Assembly (NCBI GenBank): GCA_947172415.1
Contig: OX359194.1
Location: 8,456,401-8,520,400, forward strand
DNA: 64,000 bases
Direction of reading: 5' to 3'
Source: Chondrosia reniformis
Taxonomy: Eukaryota; Porifera; Demospongiae; Chondrillida; Chondrillidae
The notes below the pieces were generated by a model. That model ran no database searches and had not been told where the DNA came from. It was given only the letters and a program-made list of their open reading frames with translations. Shown one piece after another: positions 53,013 through 64,000 of the stretch. The number at the start of each line of letters is the position of its first letter. The first letter of the stretch is position 1. Both the position numbers and the translations under genes were made by a program.

Positions 53013-54673
53013 ATGGCTGATAGTAAGTTAATGTGTATTTTAAAGTTTGTTTACTTTCGTGTACGTCATTCGTTTTTTTTTTTCATTTTGAAGACAAGGC
53101 AGAAGAAGCTGGAGTTCCTCCTCCCTACCAGCAGCCCCAGCAACCGTATCCACAGCAGCCCCAGCAACCGTATCCACAGCAACCCCAACAACCGTACCCT
53201 CAACAGCCCCAGCAACCGTACCCTCAACAGCCCCAGCAACCGTACCCTCAACAGCAAGGGTATCCCCAACAGCCTCCACCAAGTGAGACAATATTTAGTG
53301 ATGCATAGGTCAAATAGATGCATGTATAGTTCAATCTCTTGACTCTTCTGTGCATCTCAGACTCTCTGAAAAATAGTTTAGTAATGGCTAACTAGGACAT
53401 TGAATATGAATATGAATATGAATGTTCATATCATAAATTCACTGATTTCATTTCTCTTACTTTACATCACTTGACCAAAGGTACTATTATAAAACCTTAC
53501 AAACCTACTAAATGAGCTTATAAAAAAATGTCTGACTTGACTTCTGGTGAACCTTGCTCATGAGTGACCTTTTGTGTGATAGGGAAGCTTAGGATGTGAG
53601 CATCCTTAACCGACTAACCTTAACATGACCACTCACTTCACATTCTTTGATTTGTGTAGGCTACGGAGGAGCTCCTTACCAAAGTCAAGTAAGCTAAGCA
53701 AGATCTTTTCTACTTTTAGGACGTGTAGAGCTGATTGCATACTGCTCTCAAATCACATTATTTCATTACATGTTGTCACTGGGAAACTGTCTCTCTCAAA
53801 CACTGTCACTTGCTTCCTCCCTCTCCCTCTCAAACACTGTCACTTGCTTCCTCCCTCTCCCTCTCAAACACTCTCACTTGCTACCTCCCTCTCCCTCTCA
53901 AACACTGTCACTTGCTACCTCCCTCTCCCTCTCAAACACTGTCACTTGCTACCTCCCTCTCCCTCTCAAACACTGTCACTTGCTACCTCCCTCTCCCTCT
54001 CAAACACTCTCACTTGCTTCCTCCCTCTCCCTCTCAAACACTCTCACTTGCTTCCTCCCTCTCCCTCTCAAACACTCTCACTTGCTTCCTCCCTCTCCCT
54101 CTCAAACACTGTCACTTGCTTCCTCCATCTCCCTCTCAAACACTCTTACTTGCTACCTCCCTCTCCCTCTCAAACACTGTCACTTGCTACCTCCCTCTCC
54201 CTCTCAAACACTTGCTCTCTTTGTAGCAAACTACGACTACTACTGTAGTAACTGCGCAGCCACAGACTGTGTACACAGTACCTCAGCAGCGCCGCTCCAA
54301 TGAGGGCCTCCCTGCAGCTGGACTGGTGTTTTCTATCATAATGCTCTCTGTCTGCTTGGGATTTGGTAACCTCCTTGCTCTAGCTTGCCTTGTCCCAGCC
54401 ATCATATTTGCAATCCTTGTAAGTGTTACCCCAATTAGTGTGTGATTCACAACTATATCTTTAATGTACCTCATCTGTTGTGCCAACAACTTGTGTGCTT
54501 GAGAGTCGATTGTGTGATTCTCTTACTCCCCCCAGGGTCTGTCTGCTGCTTCAAATGATACGGAAGCTGCTTCCAATTATGGCAAGATCAGCATTGGTCT
54601 CAACATCTTCAATCTCGCCTTTTGGATTATTGGGTTCATCGTGATGGTCATTTGTCTTGTTGTAATCCTGTGA
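53013..54673 (+). CDS. Proline-rich two-span CD225/dispanin-like protein
   Basis: Five exons: 53013-53022, 53094-53282, about 53660-53688, 54227-54420 and 54537-54673, giving about 185 residues. The N-terminus is a Pro/Gln/Tyr repeat (PQQPYPQQ units encoded by a 24-bp tandem repeat), then QTTTTTVVTAQPQTVYTVP. Two hydrophobic segments (LVFSIIMLSVCLGFGNLLA into LACLVPAIIFAIL, and IFNLAFWIIGFIVMVICLVV) flank a short polar loop (SAASNDTEAASNYGKIS). That layout, cytosolic Pro-rich tail plus intramembrane and membrane segments with a small Ala/Ser loop, fits the CD225 family that includes IFITM and PRRT2. The match is by architecture, not by a motif I could verify. Many animal CD225 proteins act in membrane trafficking or fusion; the role here is unknown. 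Confidence 0.65.
53785..54215. repeat. 34-bp minisatellite, about 13 copies
   Basis: The unit is CTCAAACACTGTCACTTGCT plus ACCTCCCTCTCCCT, in the third intron of the CD225-like gene. It supplies a long pyrimidine tract before the acceptor. The three long open frames across it (SLSLSNTVTCYLPLPLKH) are repeat artefacts. Confidence 0.95.
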
Positions 54674-55103
54674 TAGTCACTACTTATTTACCAGTACTAG
54701 TGTGTGTGTAACTTATAAGAACCATGATTTTGCTAATGTATACAAACTATATTATGCTGACATACAGAGAACTTTATTATGCAGATGTTTTGTATTTACA
54801 TACATAATTATATACATGTTAGAATGTATACAAAATATATACGGATGTACATACTTTTATATTCTAAGAGATTTTATTAGAAGCAGTGATAGCATTAAAG
54901 TCTTGACTTTACAATCAAATTTGTGTATTATTTGAAACCTGAAGCTATATTTACAACTGCACTTTCATTCTTGTATGAAAAACGTTTGTAACAAATATAA
55001 TCATGAAAGATCACCTGAAACTAGACAGTTACCCAGTGCAAGTGACAGAATAGTCCATCTTCATGATCATTAACTGTTTACTATTCAAATCATATAGAAA
55101 CAG
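54674..55103. other. Convergent 3' region
   Basis: AT-rich sequence shared by the 3' ends of the CD225-like gene (plus) and WDR18 (minus). No exon seen. Confidence 0.5.
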
Positions 55104-57516
55104 TTATTCAGTTGAATTTAAAAGTGATTCTTTTGTAAACTGAAAGAGGGACTTGTGAATTTTTTGCATTTTTGTTATTTCTGCTAGAAGTTTTTCCTGA
55201 GACACCTCACTCATCTTAGCTGCACCTTCCTGTAGGAACAAGGAATAGAGCTAATATTGGAGAGATATGTGCATGTTAACACATTACAGTGATGTTAACA
55301 TGTATGTGTGCTACTAGTAGATTTAGAGGTGTTAACAAGTATTGCTATACTGTTTATTGCACAATGAGCTACACCATTTAGGTACTTGAATGTTTGCTAC
55401 AAACTTAAAGAATGTGATGATGGTTGCCAGGATACAGAAACACTTCTTCTATGCATCACTGGATCTTATTGGTTTATGAACAGTTACAATGTACATTTCA
55501 AAGCATTGCATTGACCTGTGATTTACTGCTCAAAGTCTTAATCATTTGATCAATGTCATGGGAGTTTCCATCTTGTTCAAACTGAGTTTCGCTGAGATGG
55601 AGCTCACTAGACAATGAGTCATTATCTGCGGCAGTCATTTCTACACAAACCACAAGTATTATGAGAGACGCTCATTCACATGTATATATGCACTACACAG
55701 CTGTATTATACAAGAGTGTATCCTCATCTAAAGTTCTACTTATAGATGATTGTATTCTGATATTAAGGAAACAGGAAACACTGTTTTTTTCATATTTCAC
55801 AATATATACATACATATACATAAGTGATATGTAAACTGTGGAGTTAAACAAATCATTGCAAGTATTTCTATTTTGAGGTGTAATGTTTAATACCTTGAGA
55901 TCCTTCAGAAGTGAATGGTTGCTTAAGAAATGGCTTAAGTGGGGGAACCTTTAGTGGCCCGGTGCACTTAAGGGTCAGTGATGTCCACAGCAGACACATG
56001 TCTGTCACTGGTACTGAATAGAGAGTTGACATATTATGTTGACTGACTTCAGTGACATGTGGTGAGTGCATGGTCACCTTTGAGTGACATGACTTTCAAT
56101 GTCTGCTTGCTCCGGATGTCCCAAGTTCGCACTGTCCCATCCTTGGATGCAGAGATGAGGAGAGTGCCCCTGCTTGACAGGCAAAGATGAGAAATGCTCT
56201 TCCTGTAGACAGTGAGTGAGTGGAAGTGATGGTCAAAGTGACCGCTATTAGAGACACTTACGAATGTCCTTTGAAAACAGCCCTTCCCTTTTCGCTGGCA
56301 CCAGCACCTCGTATGGAACTCTTCAGACAATATAACCAATCAGATAGTGTAATGGAGAAAGTTCACGTCATATATCCACTCAGTGATAAAGTATATAAAG
56401 GTACACATGCTCTGACACAGAGTTGCACTTACTGGTAGATAGAGATTTACTTGCACAATACTTCCGGTGGTTAGTCCCACAAACAACCACGTCTCGGCCA
56501 CGTCTGCCATCACAGCAGACACTGAAGAGTCAAAGAGCAGGGAACACAAGAGTTGCCCACTTTCCATTTCATACACCTGAGAAAAGGCCATGTCAGCATG
56601 CAGCGATGAAGGGGCGTGTCTACCAGTGATGCCACACCTTGCAGGTTCTGTCCAGTGATGCTGTGACCACTCTCCCCAGCTTCCCCCCCTGGGTGCAGTA
56701 GACAGCTGAGACAGGCTGAGTGTGGTGACTCCATGAGTGCAGCACTGTCTGCTCCTTGTCAGAGGCGTGACCAACGTAACCATCAGTACTGATGCACTTC
56801 TCCATGCCACTATTTGAAAAGCCTTCGGATAGTAACCTGATAAGGAAACCACAACCAGTTTAGAGTTAAAGTGAAGACATGTAATTAGTGTCATCATACC
56901 TTGGCACTCTCCAGACTACAACACTGTTGTCTTTAGACCCAGAAATTAGATGTGTCCCTGTGTCACTGAATCTTAACGCAGTTACCGTCTGAAAGTGGCG
57001 CTGTGCTATAGCAAGAAGCTGACCAGATCCTATCTAGACAGTCAATTCAGATACCAGGAATCATCAGGAATGGCATGTTTGTTACCTTCTACATGTAGCT
57101 ACAGCGTCTTTCCTCACCTCCCAAATGTATATCTTTTCTCTGACGGCTCCTGCACAGTAAACCCCATCAAAGGTACACGCCAGCGCCTCTACTCTACCGA
57201 CACACGATATCCTCAAGTACACTTGCTCCTAACGCATATAACACACGCTCTGTCACGCAGTGACTAAAGTTAGGAATTGCCTCACTTTCTGTAAGGCCCA
57301 CACTGCAATAAAAGGCTTTGTCAGCAGTGCTCCCAAGAGGTAGTGCGACCCAGCCAGTGCTATGCATCCAACTTGATCCTCGTTTGACGAGCTCTTAAAG
57401 TTCTTAATAATACCGCCGACCTCTACGCTCCTCGCTTGAATGCATATGTTATTTGTATCTGATGGCAAACAGCAAAATAGTACATCCCCTTCTGCATTGG
57501 ACATTTTTAAGATCAT
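55104..57516 (-). CDS. WDR18: WD repeat protein 18
   Basis: WDR18 is a WD40 subunit of the Rix1/PELP1-TEX10 complex needed for late processing of the large ribosomal subunit. On the minus strand the exons read EGDVLFCCLPSDTNNI, GSHYLLGALLTKPFIAVW, VLHSWSHHTQPVSAVYC, GKLGRVVTASLDRTCKVW, YEMESGQLLCSLLFDSSVSA and GTLLISASKDGTVRTWDIRS, a line-by-line match to the blades of the animal protein as I recall it. The final exon, from about 55230, gives the expected C-terminal coiled coil (LLAEITKMQKIHKSLFQF) and stops at 55104. The start is taken as ATG 57516; a second ATG lies 12 nt further in. It is transcribed away from NIPBL from a shared interval. Confidence 0.9.
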
Positions 57517-57810
57517 CCGTTTTCGGGGATATAGTTTCGTTAAATCGTTAACGCAAACTAAAATGGCGGTCAAGAGGAAGTTTTAGCGGGAAATAGCACT
57601 TTTTTGCCGCCGTAGAGCCACCCTAGCAACTTGAGTAGACCGTGGTGTAAAGGAAAGTTTGTCAGAGGTATAGTGAGCTATTTGTAGCTACCAAATTTAT
57701 TTAAAATGTTACTCTTCTAATATACCGACCATCGTATGATCATAATCTGTTCTATGTACCCCACCAAAGGTCTGCTGTGATTCTCAGGTGTTTCTAAGGC
57801 TGGTTGTGCG
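57517..57810. promoter_or_regulatory. Divergent promoter, WDR18 / NIPBL
   Basis: Only 294 bp separate the two start codons. No TATA box is obvious, and the WDR18-proximal half is CpG-rich, as is common for housekeeping promoters. Confidence 0.6.
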
Positions 57811-60800
57811 ATGCAACATTCGGTGGATTTGCCGTTAGTCCCTTCGCTAGCTGGTGCGGCATGCCTTACAGATGGTAAATCAGACACTTAATTTAACTAT
57901 AGTATCTCTCGCAGTAGTACGCAAATCTATGAGCTAGACAATGTTCGGTGTAATGTACTCTGGGTTGACTATCAATTTAACTTTTATTTTCAGCTCTGCA
58001 CGATATGCCAATTCCTTCTGGAAGCGCTACGGAGACAGAACAACAGGTCATGTATACAGTGCCTCTGAAGGAAGAGACTGGTAAGGTACTCGGCAGGTCA
58101 GATGAACACCACGCAGGCCAAGTTGCCAAAGCTCTGAAAGGAGTTGATGTTGGTTTCCTGTGAGTTACAATTTGACACACAAGTCAACTTTGTCCATCCA
58201 ATGTTGCTTGAGTTACGAATTGATTATACTTGTTAATGTGTGATCAGTTAAGTGTTAAGGATGTATCCCTGTGTGCCCTCTAGTAAGCTGAAGGAAGGGG
58301 TGGCTGTGCAGGAGCAGTTGACTGTAGACTCGGATTTGCCTCTTCTCGTGAAGAATGTCATCAAATCTTTCCAGCCTGTCGTCAAACTTGAGAAAGTGGA
58401 GGCAAACTGTAAGGCATCACTGATCCTGTGCATTGAGCTCTTTGTTCACTGTGTGTTGTTCCTACAGCTTACAAGTCAGGCCTTCTGCAGACAGCTGCAA
58501 GTTCCTCTACACCCACTAGATATGAAGCAGACAATCTTGCAACAGTAGAATCTGTCACTGAAGGTGCGTTTCGTGTCAATCTCTTTCGCTCATCATGTTT
58601 GTTAAGCAAAGCCTCTTTGTACATGCAGCAGTTCCAAGGAGATTGTCTCTTAGGAGCCAGCAGGCCTCCTGCATACAGTCAGTCCCAGTCTCCCAAGGCC
58701 AGCCCACCCCCAGTGCCTGTATTCTGTCTGCTGGACAGCTGAATACTCCCAAGGGAACCCTAAAGAGGAGGTCTAGAAGGATCAGCTCTGACAGTTCTGA
58801 TGCTGCCTCCAGACACTCTGTCTCCAGCGCCACACAGCGTCCTCCCCAGGAAGGGTCTGTGAAGTCCAAACTAATTGTATCAATTGACTTGAGAAAATTG
58901 CAGACAAAAACACATCAACGAGAACTAACAATATCTGTCCCAAAACTTTATTTGAAGCCCAACCAATCTGTCTCTCCCGTTCACAAGCTTCCCAACCCAA
59001 TGATCACAGCAGAGGTCCCCCAGGCCCACCCCATGGTCGCAGAAGTCCCCAAAAGTTATTCAGCAGATATCCCACCAAATAAACCAAAAAAGAAACATAA
59101 GATTCAAGTGGAAGACATTGGTACGTATATGCATACACTAGTATCTACGTAAATGGCAGTGAGTCTCTTTATGTGCTATTTCTGTATTGTGTGCAGATCC
59201 AATGAGATCTGAAGTGTATTGCCGCTTTCTCTCTCTCCTGGAGCATGTTGACATGTTTGCCTCCAGTGTGCCTGACCTTCACGCTGTCTTACAAACAGGT
59301 TAGCCAGGAAGAGGTCACAGGTCTACCATTAATGAACCTCCTCCTCCCCTCCCCTCTTCCTCAGCGCCAGAAGTTGGCATTCCCCAGGAAATGTGTCTTC
59401 CAAACAATCTAGTCTATCAGCTCCTCTCTGATGTCATAGCTCTGAAGGGCCAGCACCTCCTTCACAAGGTACTTACATATTACATTACCCCTGGGGTGGG
59501 TACTCGAGCTACATATGTACGTACGTATGTGCAGACATGATAGCTAATATACCCTAACCCATCATACAGAGTGTGTAGAGGAAGTGATTAGTCGTTTGAC
59601 AACCTCTGCAGTGTGCAAGAGGTGTACAATCCTGCCTCCTGCAGTGGTGCATCATACATATGATTGTATGTTATACGTAGGTACCAGAGGATCGAATGGT
59701 ACGGCTGATTGGTATGTTACAGCTTCAAGTGTTGGATAGCAAAAGCCTTAGTATTAATACACTTCCGGTGAGTATAAATGCACTTCCGGTTAATGTATAT
59801 GTACTTTTGGTGAATTTCATGACCTGCAACATGTGACACTGTTTGTGTGATGTAGAATGGATGGACGTCAGAGAATGTGAAGGGTTGGAAGGAGATAGCT
59901 CTCAGCAGGATTCACAGAGCTATAGATGCTGCTCTTCTAGTGCTCCACATCGGTACCTCACCAAAGATTTCTCAAAGGCTACATCAAGATGAAGCTTATG
60001 AGAGAATTGTAGCAATGTGCAGATTTCACTTGGAAAATAACATTTATCCAGAATTTGACCCAATATACAGAACAGGTTTGCATACTTGAGCACTCTATAC
60101 TTGTCACTGGAGACACTTACGATTGTAGACTGATCTGGTTTAGGAAAAGACTCTGCGTATGCTATCAAAGCAAAGCGGAGGAGTGCCATAGGGCCCAGTA
60201 AACACATCTTTCCAATCTATCAGAAGCTGACGGAAGTGCTCAGCACCCTCTCCCTCTTACTGCAGACACAGAACCACACAGACACATTTGTCCTTCAGGT
60301 ACCAACTGAGCTCTATTGCCCCTCATAGTTGTGTCAGTCGCACTGCTCCCTTTAGACATCAACACTTGGGATAATGCCATTCTTTGTGGAGAATGTCAAT
60401 GCACTGCAGATGGCTGCTATGAAACTCGTTCGATCAGTGAGTGTACTAGTGTTGCTCTTCATAAGTACAAGCAGACTGTCTGAAAGTTGAATATTGTCTT
60501 AGATATTCTCAAAGTATGAGAAGCACAGAGATCTGATCCTGGAGGACATATTTGCTTCACTAGCAAGACTGCCAACAAGTAAAAAGAGTATGCGAACGTA
60601 CAAGTAAGTCATCCCATTCATCCCCTTGTCCGTCAACAGCCATCAGCTGCCTCCTCTCTGGTGTAGGGTCTCCTCTGGCCAGACCATTCAGATGGTGACG
60701 GCCCTGATCCTACAGCTGGTACAGTGCATCGTAGTTGATCCACTGAAAGAGAAAATGTTTCAAAAGTACTCAAACGACCATCAGAAGGACACTCAGTTGA

Positions 60801-63800
60801 AAGGGGTTTGTAAAAATGGACTTTGAAAGGGTGTACAGTATGTACGTACATATGTGTTTATCCTTAGGAGCAAATTGACAAGGAAATTATTCTGGGCTTT
60901 AATATGGCATCTCTGCTTGCAAAGAACTTCCTGTCGACCTTTATGAAGAAGTGAGTGGGTTTGTCTATTACATGAGCCTAACAGTTTCAGTGCCCTCTCT
61001 TGTGAAGGTGCTGTTCGGGCTCAAAGGACGAGGAAGACTTTCGGCCTCTCTTTGACAACTTTGTGCAGGATCTCCTAGCTACCCTTCACCTGCCTGAGTG
61101 GCCTGCTGCCGAGTTGCTACTAGTCCTGTTGGGCGGACTGCTAGTTAGTATTTATATAGAAGGCAATCCTACATTTGTGTGTAGATATACTGAAATATAC
61201 TGAAAGTATACCAATGCTGGTACATGCTTGTGTTTAGACCCAAACCTTTGGTACAAAGTCCAACGAGACCTCTCTGAGACTTGTGGCCCTAGAGCACATG
61301 GGCACCATTGTGGCCCGTCTGAGGAAGGATGCTTTGATCAGCGTGGAGGACGACCAGACCATCGTTCAAGTGATATCTCTTGTAAGTGTAGAGTGACATG
61401 GGATTGGGGACAAAGTGTGGTGATGACGCATCTCTCTCTCTCTCTCTCTCTGGCTGTACGTACATAGGTGATGGAGAGTAAGTTTGATACCAAGTCTCCA
61501 TCTCCTACTGCCATTGGCAAACTAGTAAGTCTCTGTACTGCACACAGCAGTACTTGTACACTCTATGCTTTCCTTCTTGTAATAGGATGCATTCTCAGAG
61601 AACACTCAACACTTGCAGAAAGCTCTAATTGGGTACTTGACAAAGTTGTCAAAGTTGGATCCGTCTTGTTCAGTAAATATTGCTCATAGACATTTTGTAT
61701 TGTTATAACTTTGAATGTTGTCCTGTGCAGTTTGCCAAAAACTTTTGTATTAGTCAGTGGATGGCAGACTTGTATTCTGAATTGGACAAGACTGGTCAGG
61801 AGGGCTACAAGGAGGCGAACCTTGTAAGAGATCAGGAGGAGGCGGAGCAGAGAAAACAGTTTGTTAGATCGCTTTTAAAGTTCAAGCACTCTGGGTGTGT
61901 ACATCATATGTTGTCATGTGTGGTGTATGCGTGACAGTTTATGTAAGTGACTCATTGTACACAGCAAAATAGAGGATGTGCTGACAGAGCAGAATGCGTT
62001 GTCTGTCACAAGATTTCTAGCCTCCTTCAGATCACTGAGCAAGAGCTTTGAGGGACTACTTAAACAGGTCAGTTGGTTCCTTAAAATGTCTGCTTGAATG
62101 GTCTGGTGAGGGGAGACTGATGTATCACTGTGATGCAGCTCCTGGTAATGCTAAACGACTCTTCTGTGCATGTCCGCACCAAGGCCATGAAGTCTCTCTC
62201 CCTGGTTGTCTCAGTGGACCCTGCCATCCTCTCGAGGGTAAGTGTGTCAGCTCCTCTCCGCCCAGCAGCGGAGTGCTATGACTTTGCTGTTCCTGCAGAG
62301 TGAAGTGTGTCACAGCATTCAATACCACATGGCAGACGGGTCTGCACTAGTGAGGGAAGCAGCTGTGGAACTCTTGGGAAAGTTCCTGTTGAACCAGCCA
62401 GAGCTAATATTACAGTATTATGACACTCTCATTGTCAGAATATTGGTTAGTAATGATTGTAGTACTAATGCACAGACTCGCCAGCTGTCATAGTGATGTC
62501 ATAGTGATGTCATGGTTACTCTCTGTTGCTACCTTTGCAGGACACTTCTGTGAGTGTAAGGAAGCGAGTTGTCAAGATCTTTAGAGACATCTGTCTTCAG
62601 GAGCTAGACTTTCCCAAGCGTGTTGATGTCTTTAGTAAAATGCTCAGAAGGATAACTGATGAGGAAGGGGTTCAGGTACTCTACCCTCGCCAGTCCCCTC
62701 CCTCACCAGCTGTCTATGTGTGATGCTCTTCTGTAGAACTTGATAGTGAGTGTGTTCCAGTCTCTCTGGTTTACCTTTCCACAACTGAGTGGAAATGAGA
62801 TGGACAAACTATTGGAAAACAGAGTCTGTGACATTATCACTGTAGTGAGTGATGCAGCTCTGGAGGCTGTGAGAGCTGTCAGTGTGTATGTTCTCTGTTC
62901 CACAGATGATGGCTGATGAACTGGTACACGAATACTTTGATCTCCTCTTGCAAAAGGTAAGCTACTATGTTTGAGATGCGTGGGTCAACAACAGTCTCAT
63001 AATGATGTTGTCTGCAGTTAATCAAATCTGACAAGACTACCTCAAAGGTAATACTGGAGGCCTGCCAGACAATGGTGGACATTACTGTCAAAATGGTCCT
63101 GACACTGGATGAGAAAGATGGTTTGTATTCTGACAGCTACGTATGTAGTTAGTACACTTATGAGAGTTTCTATCTACTGCTCCTCCTTAGTGAGTGAGGA
63201 GCGTAGTGAGAGGTTCACTTTAGTTGGCTGCGTCACTCTACTTCACCTCTTTTCCAAGTCCTATCCTCATCTGCTCCTCAAGCATGCCAAGACCCTCCAG
63301 CCCTACCTCAGTATCAAGTGCACCGTGAGAGGCTGCATTCCTCCCCAGTGTACCTCCCTTGTTACATAGCTGTTTCCTTTATAGAGTGAGAGTGACATTA
63401 CAATTGTCACGTACACTACACGGATCCTGGAAAAGGTGCTGTCTCTCATGACCCATCCTGATGGAGTGTTTCTGAGGAACATTGAGGATGAGCTTGTTAA
63501 GCTGGTACTTAGCAAAGGACCTAGTGTAAGTGGCGGCTAATGCTCTTCTTTGTGGACCTCACTGCTGGTATGGTTTGACTTGTTGCAGGTGCTGCAGGCG
63601 TGTGTAGGGTGTTTGGATGTCATTGCCAACAAAGTCACGCAAGATTACAAACTTGTCAGAGAGTGTTTTCAAAAGTTCTACTGTTAGCCTCAATTCATCC
63701 ATTGTCCAATTAACACGTGCACATTTGTTTGGTTTCTCAATAGCTTTTCTAGAAAAGATTCGAATTCTACACTCGAGGGACCGAAAGAGTTCTCAGCTCT

Positions 63801-64000
63801 CTGCCCACAAGCCTCTGCTGCTTCGATCAGTGTTTGTAGTGAGTCTGATGTGTAAGCACTTTGACTTTGAGAAGGTCTCCCAAACTACTCCTCTTCCAGA
63901 TCTGGTAAGCCGTGTGATGTACATAAAGTGATATCATTTGACCTTGACCCTTGTTCACAGCTACTGCCAGTCAAGGATAAGGTGTACCAACAGCTAATGT
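57811..64000 (+). CDS. NIPBL: Cohesin loader NIPBL/SCC2, partial
   Basis: NIPBL (Nipped-B, Scc2) loads cohesin onto chromatin with MAU2/Scc4. ATG 57811 opens PLVPSLAGAACLTD then LHDMPIPSGS, matching the MAU2-binding N-terminus of animal NIPBL. A Ser/Pro-rich linker follows, far shorter than the long disordered region in vertebrates. The HEAT-repeat hook then runs through many short exons: EVYCRFLSLLEHVDMFASS, DEEDFRPLFDNFVQDLLA, LPEWPAAELLLVLLGGLL, HMGTIVARLRKDALISVED, VREAAVELLGKFLLNQPEL, VSVRKRVVKIFRDICLQ and LRRITDEEGVQ. The reading is still open at the window edge near LLPVKDKVYQQLM, so the C-terminal part lies outside. Introns are about 45-150 nt. No damage is apparent. Confidence 0.93.

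Noticed and set aside
53625..54303. Three overlapping frames of 163-207 residues
   Set aside because: They are translations of the 34-bp pyrimidine-rich minisatellite in all frames; the real exons of this gene lie on either side.

Overview
This is a eukaryotic, almost certainly animal, nuclear window. Genes are packed tightly on both strands, introns are many and mostly short (about 50-150 nt, GT-AG), and several products are conserved in animals: XPF/ERCC4, TAF2, WDR18, NIPBL/SCC2 and a PAP2 lipid phosphatase. Base composition is AT-rich. The compact layout, together with expanded death-fold and FN3 receptor genes, suggests an early-branching metazoan. A demosponge similar to Amphimedon is my best guess, from style and not from any database match. 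Exons below were read by eye from frame continuity, splice sites and recalled family sequences. Single-exon edges are usually good to a few bases. Gene ends are less certain where noted.

Layout. (1) 1-14.6 kb, plus strand: 3' end of an unrecognised gene, a phospholipid phosphatase, and a 10.5-kb XPF endonuclease gene whose introns hold many minisatellites and MITE-like elements. (2) 14.8-35 kb, minus strand: a TATA-driven two-exon gene for a small secreted, predicted helical protein, followed by three paralogous single-pass receptors (here A, B, C). Each receptor has a signal peptide, 4-6 FN3 domains, one membrane span, a tyrosine-bearing tail and the same unrecognised C-terminal cytoplasmic domain. 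Their introns and spacers contain a TIR element with a hairpin tandem array, a ~170-bp satellite and a dispersed repeat. (3) 35.2-42 kb, plus: TAF2, with two minisatellites that copy its own 5' splice sites. (4) 42.3-52.8 kb, plus: a cluster of death-fold genes in which CARD, trypsin-like protease and death domain (DD) modules are recombined: CARD-DD, a broken CARD-protease-DD, protease-CARD, CARD-DD, CARD-DD, and a protease followed by an apparently exact copy of a neighbouring DD exon. (5) 53-64 kb: a proline-rich two-span CD225/dispanin-like gene (+), WDR18 (-), and NIPBL (+), which runs off the window and shares a short divergent promoter with WDR18.

The two candidate new systems are the receptor family, with a possible ligand gene beside it, and the CARD/protease/DD cluster. 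Both look like rapidly evolving signalling or immune loci set among slowly evolving housekeeping genes. The functional links are inferences from architecture and position.
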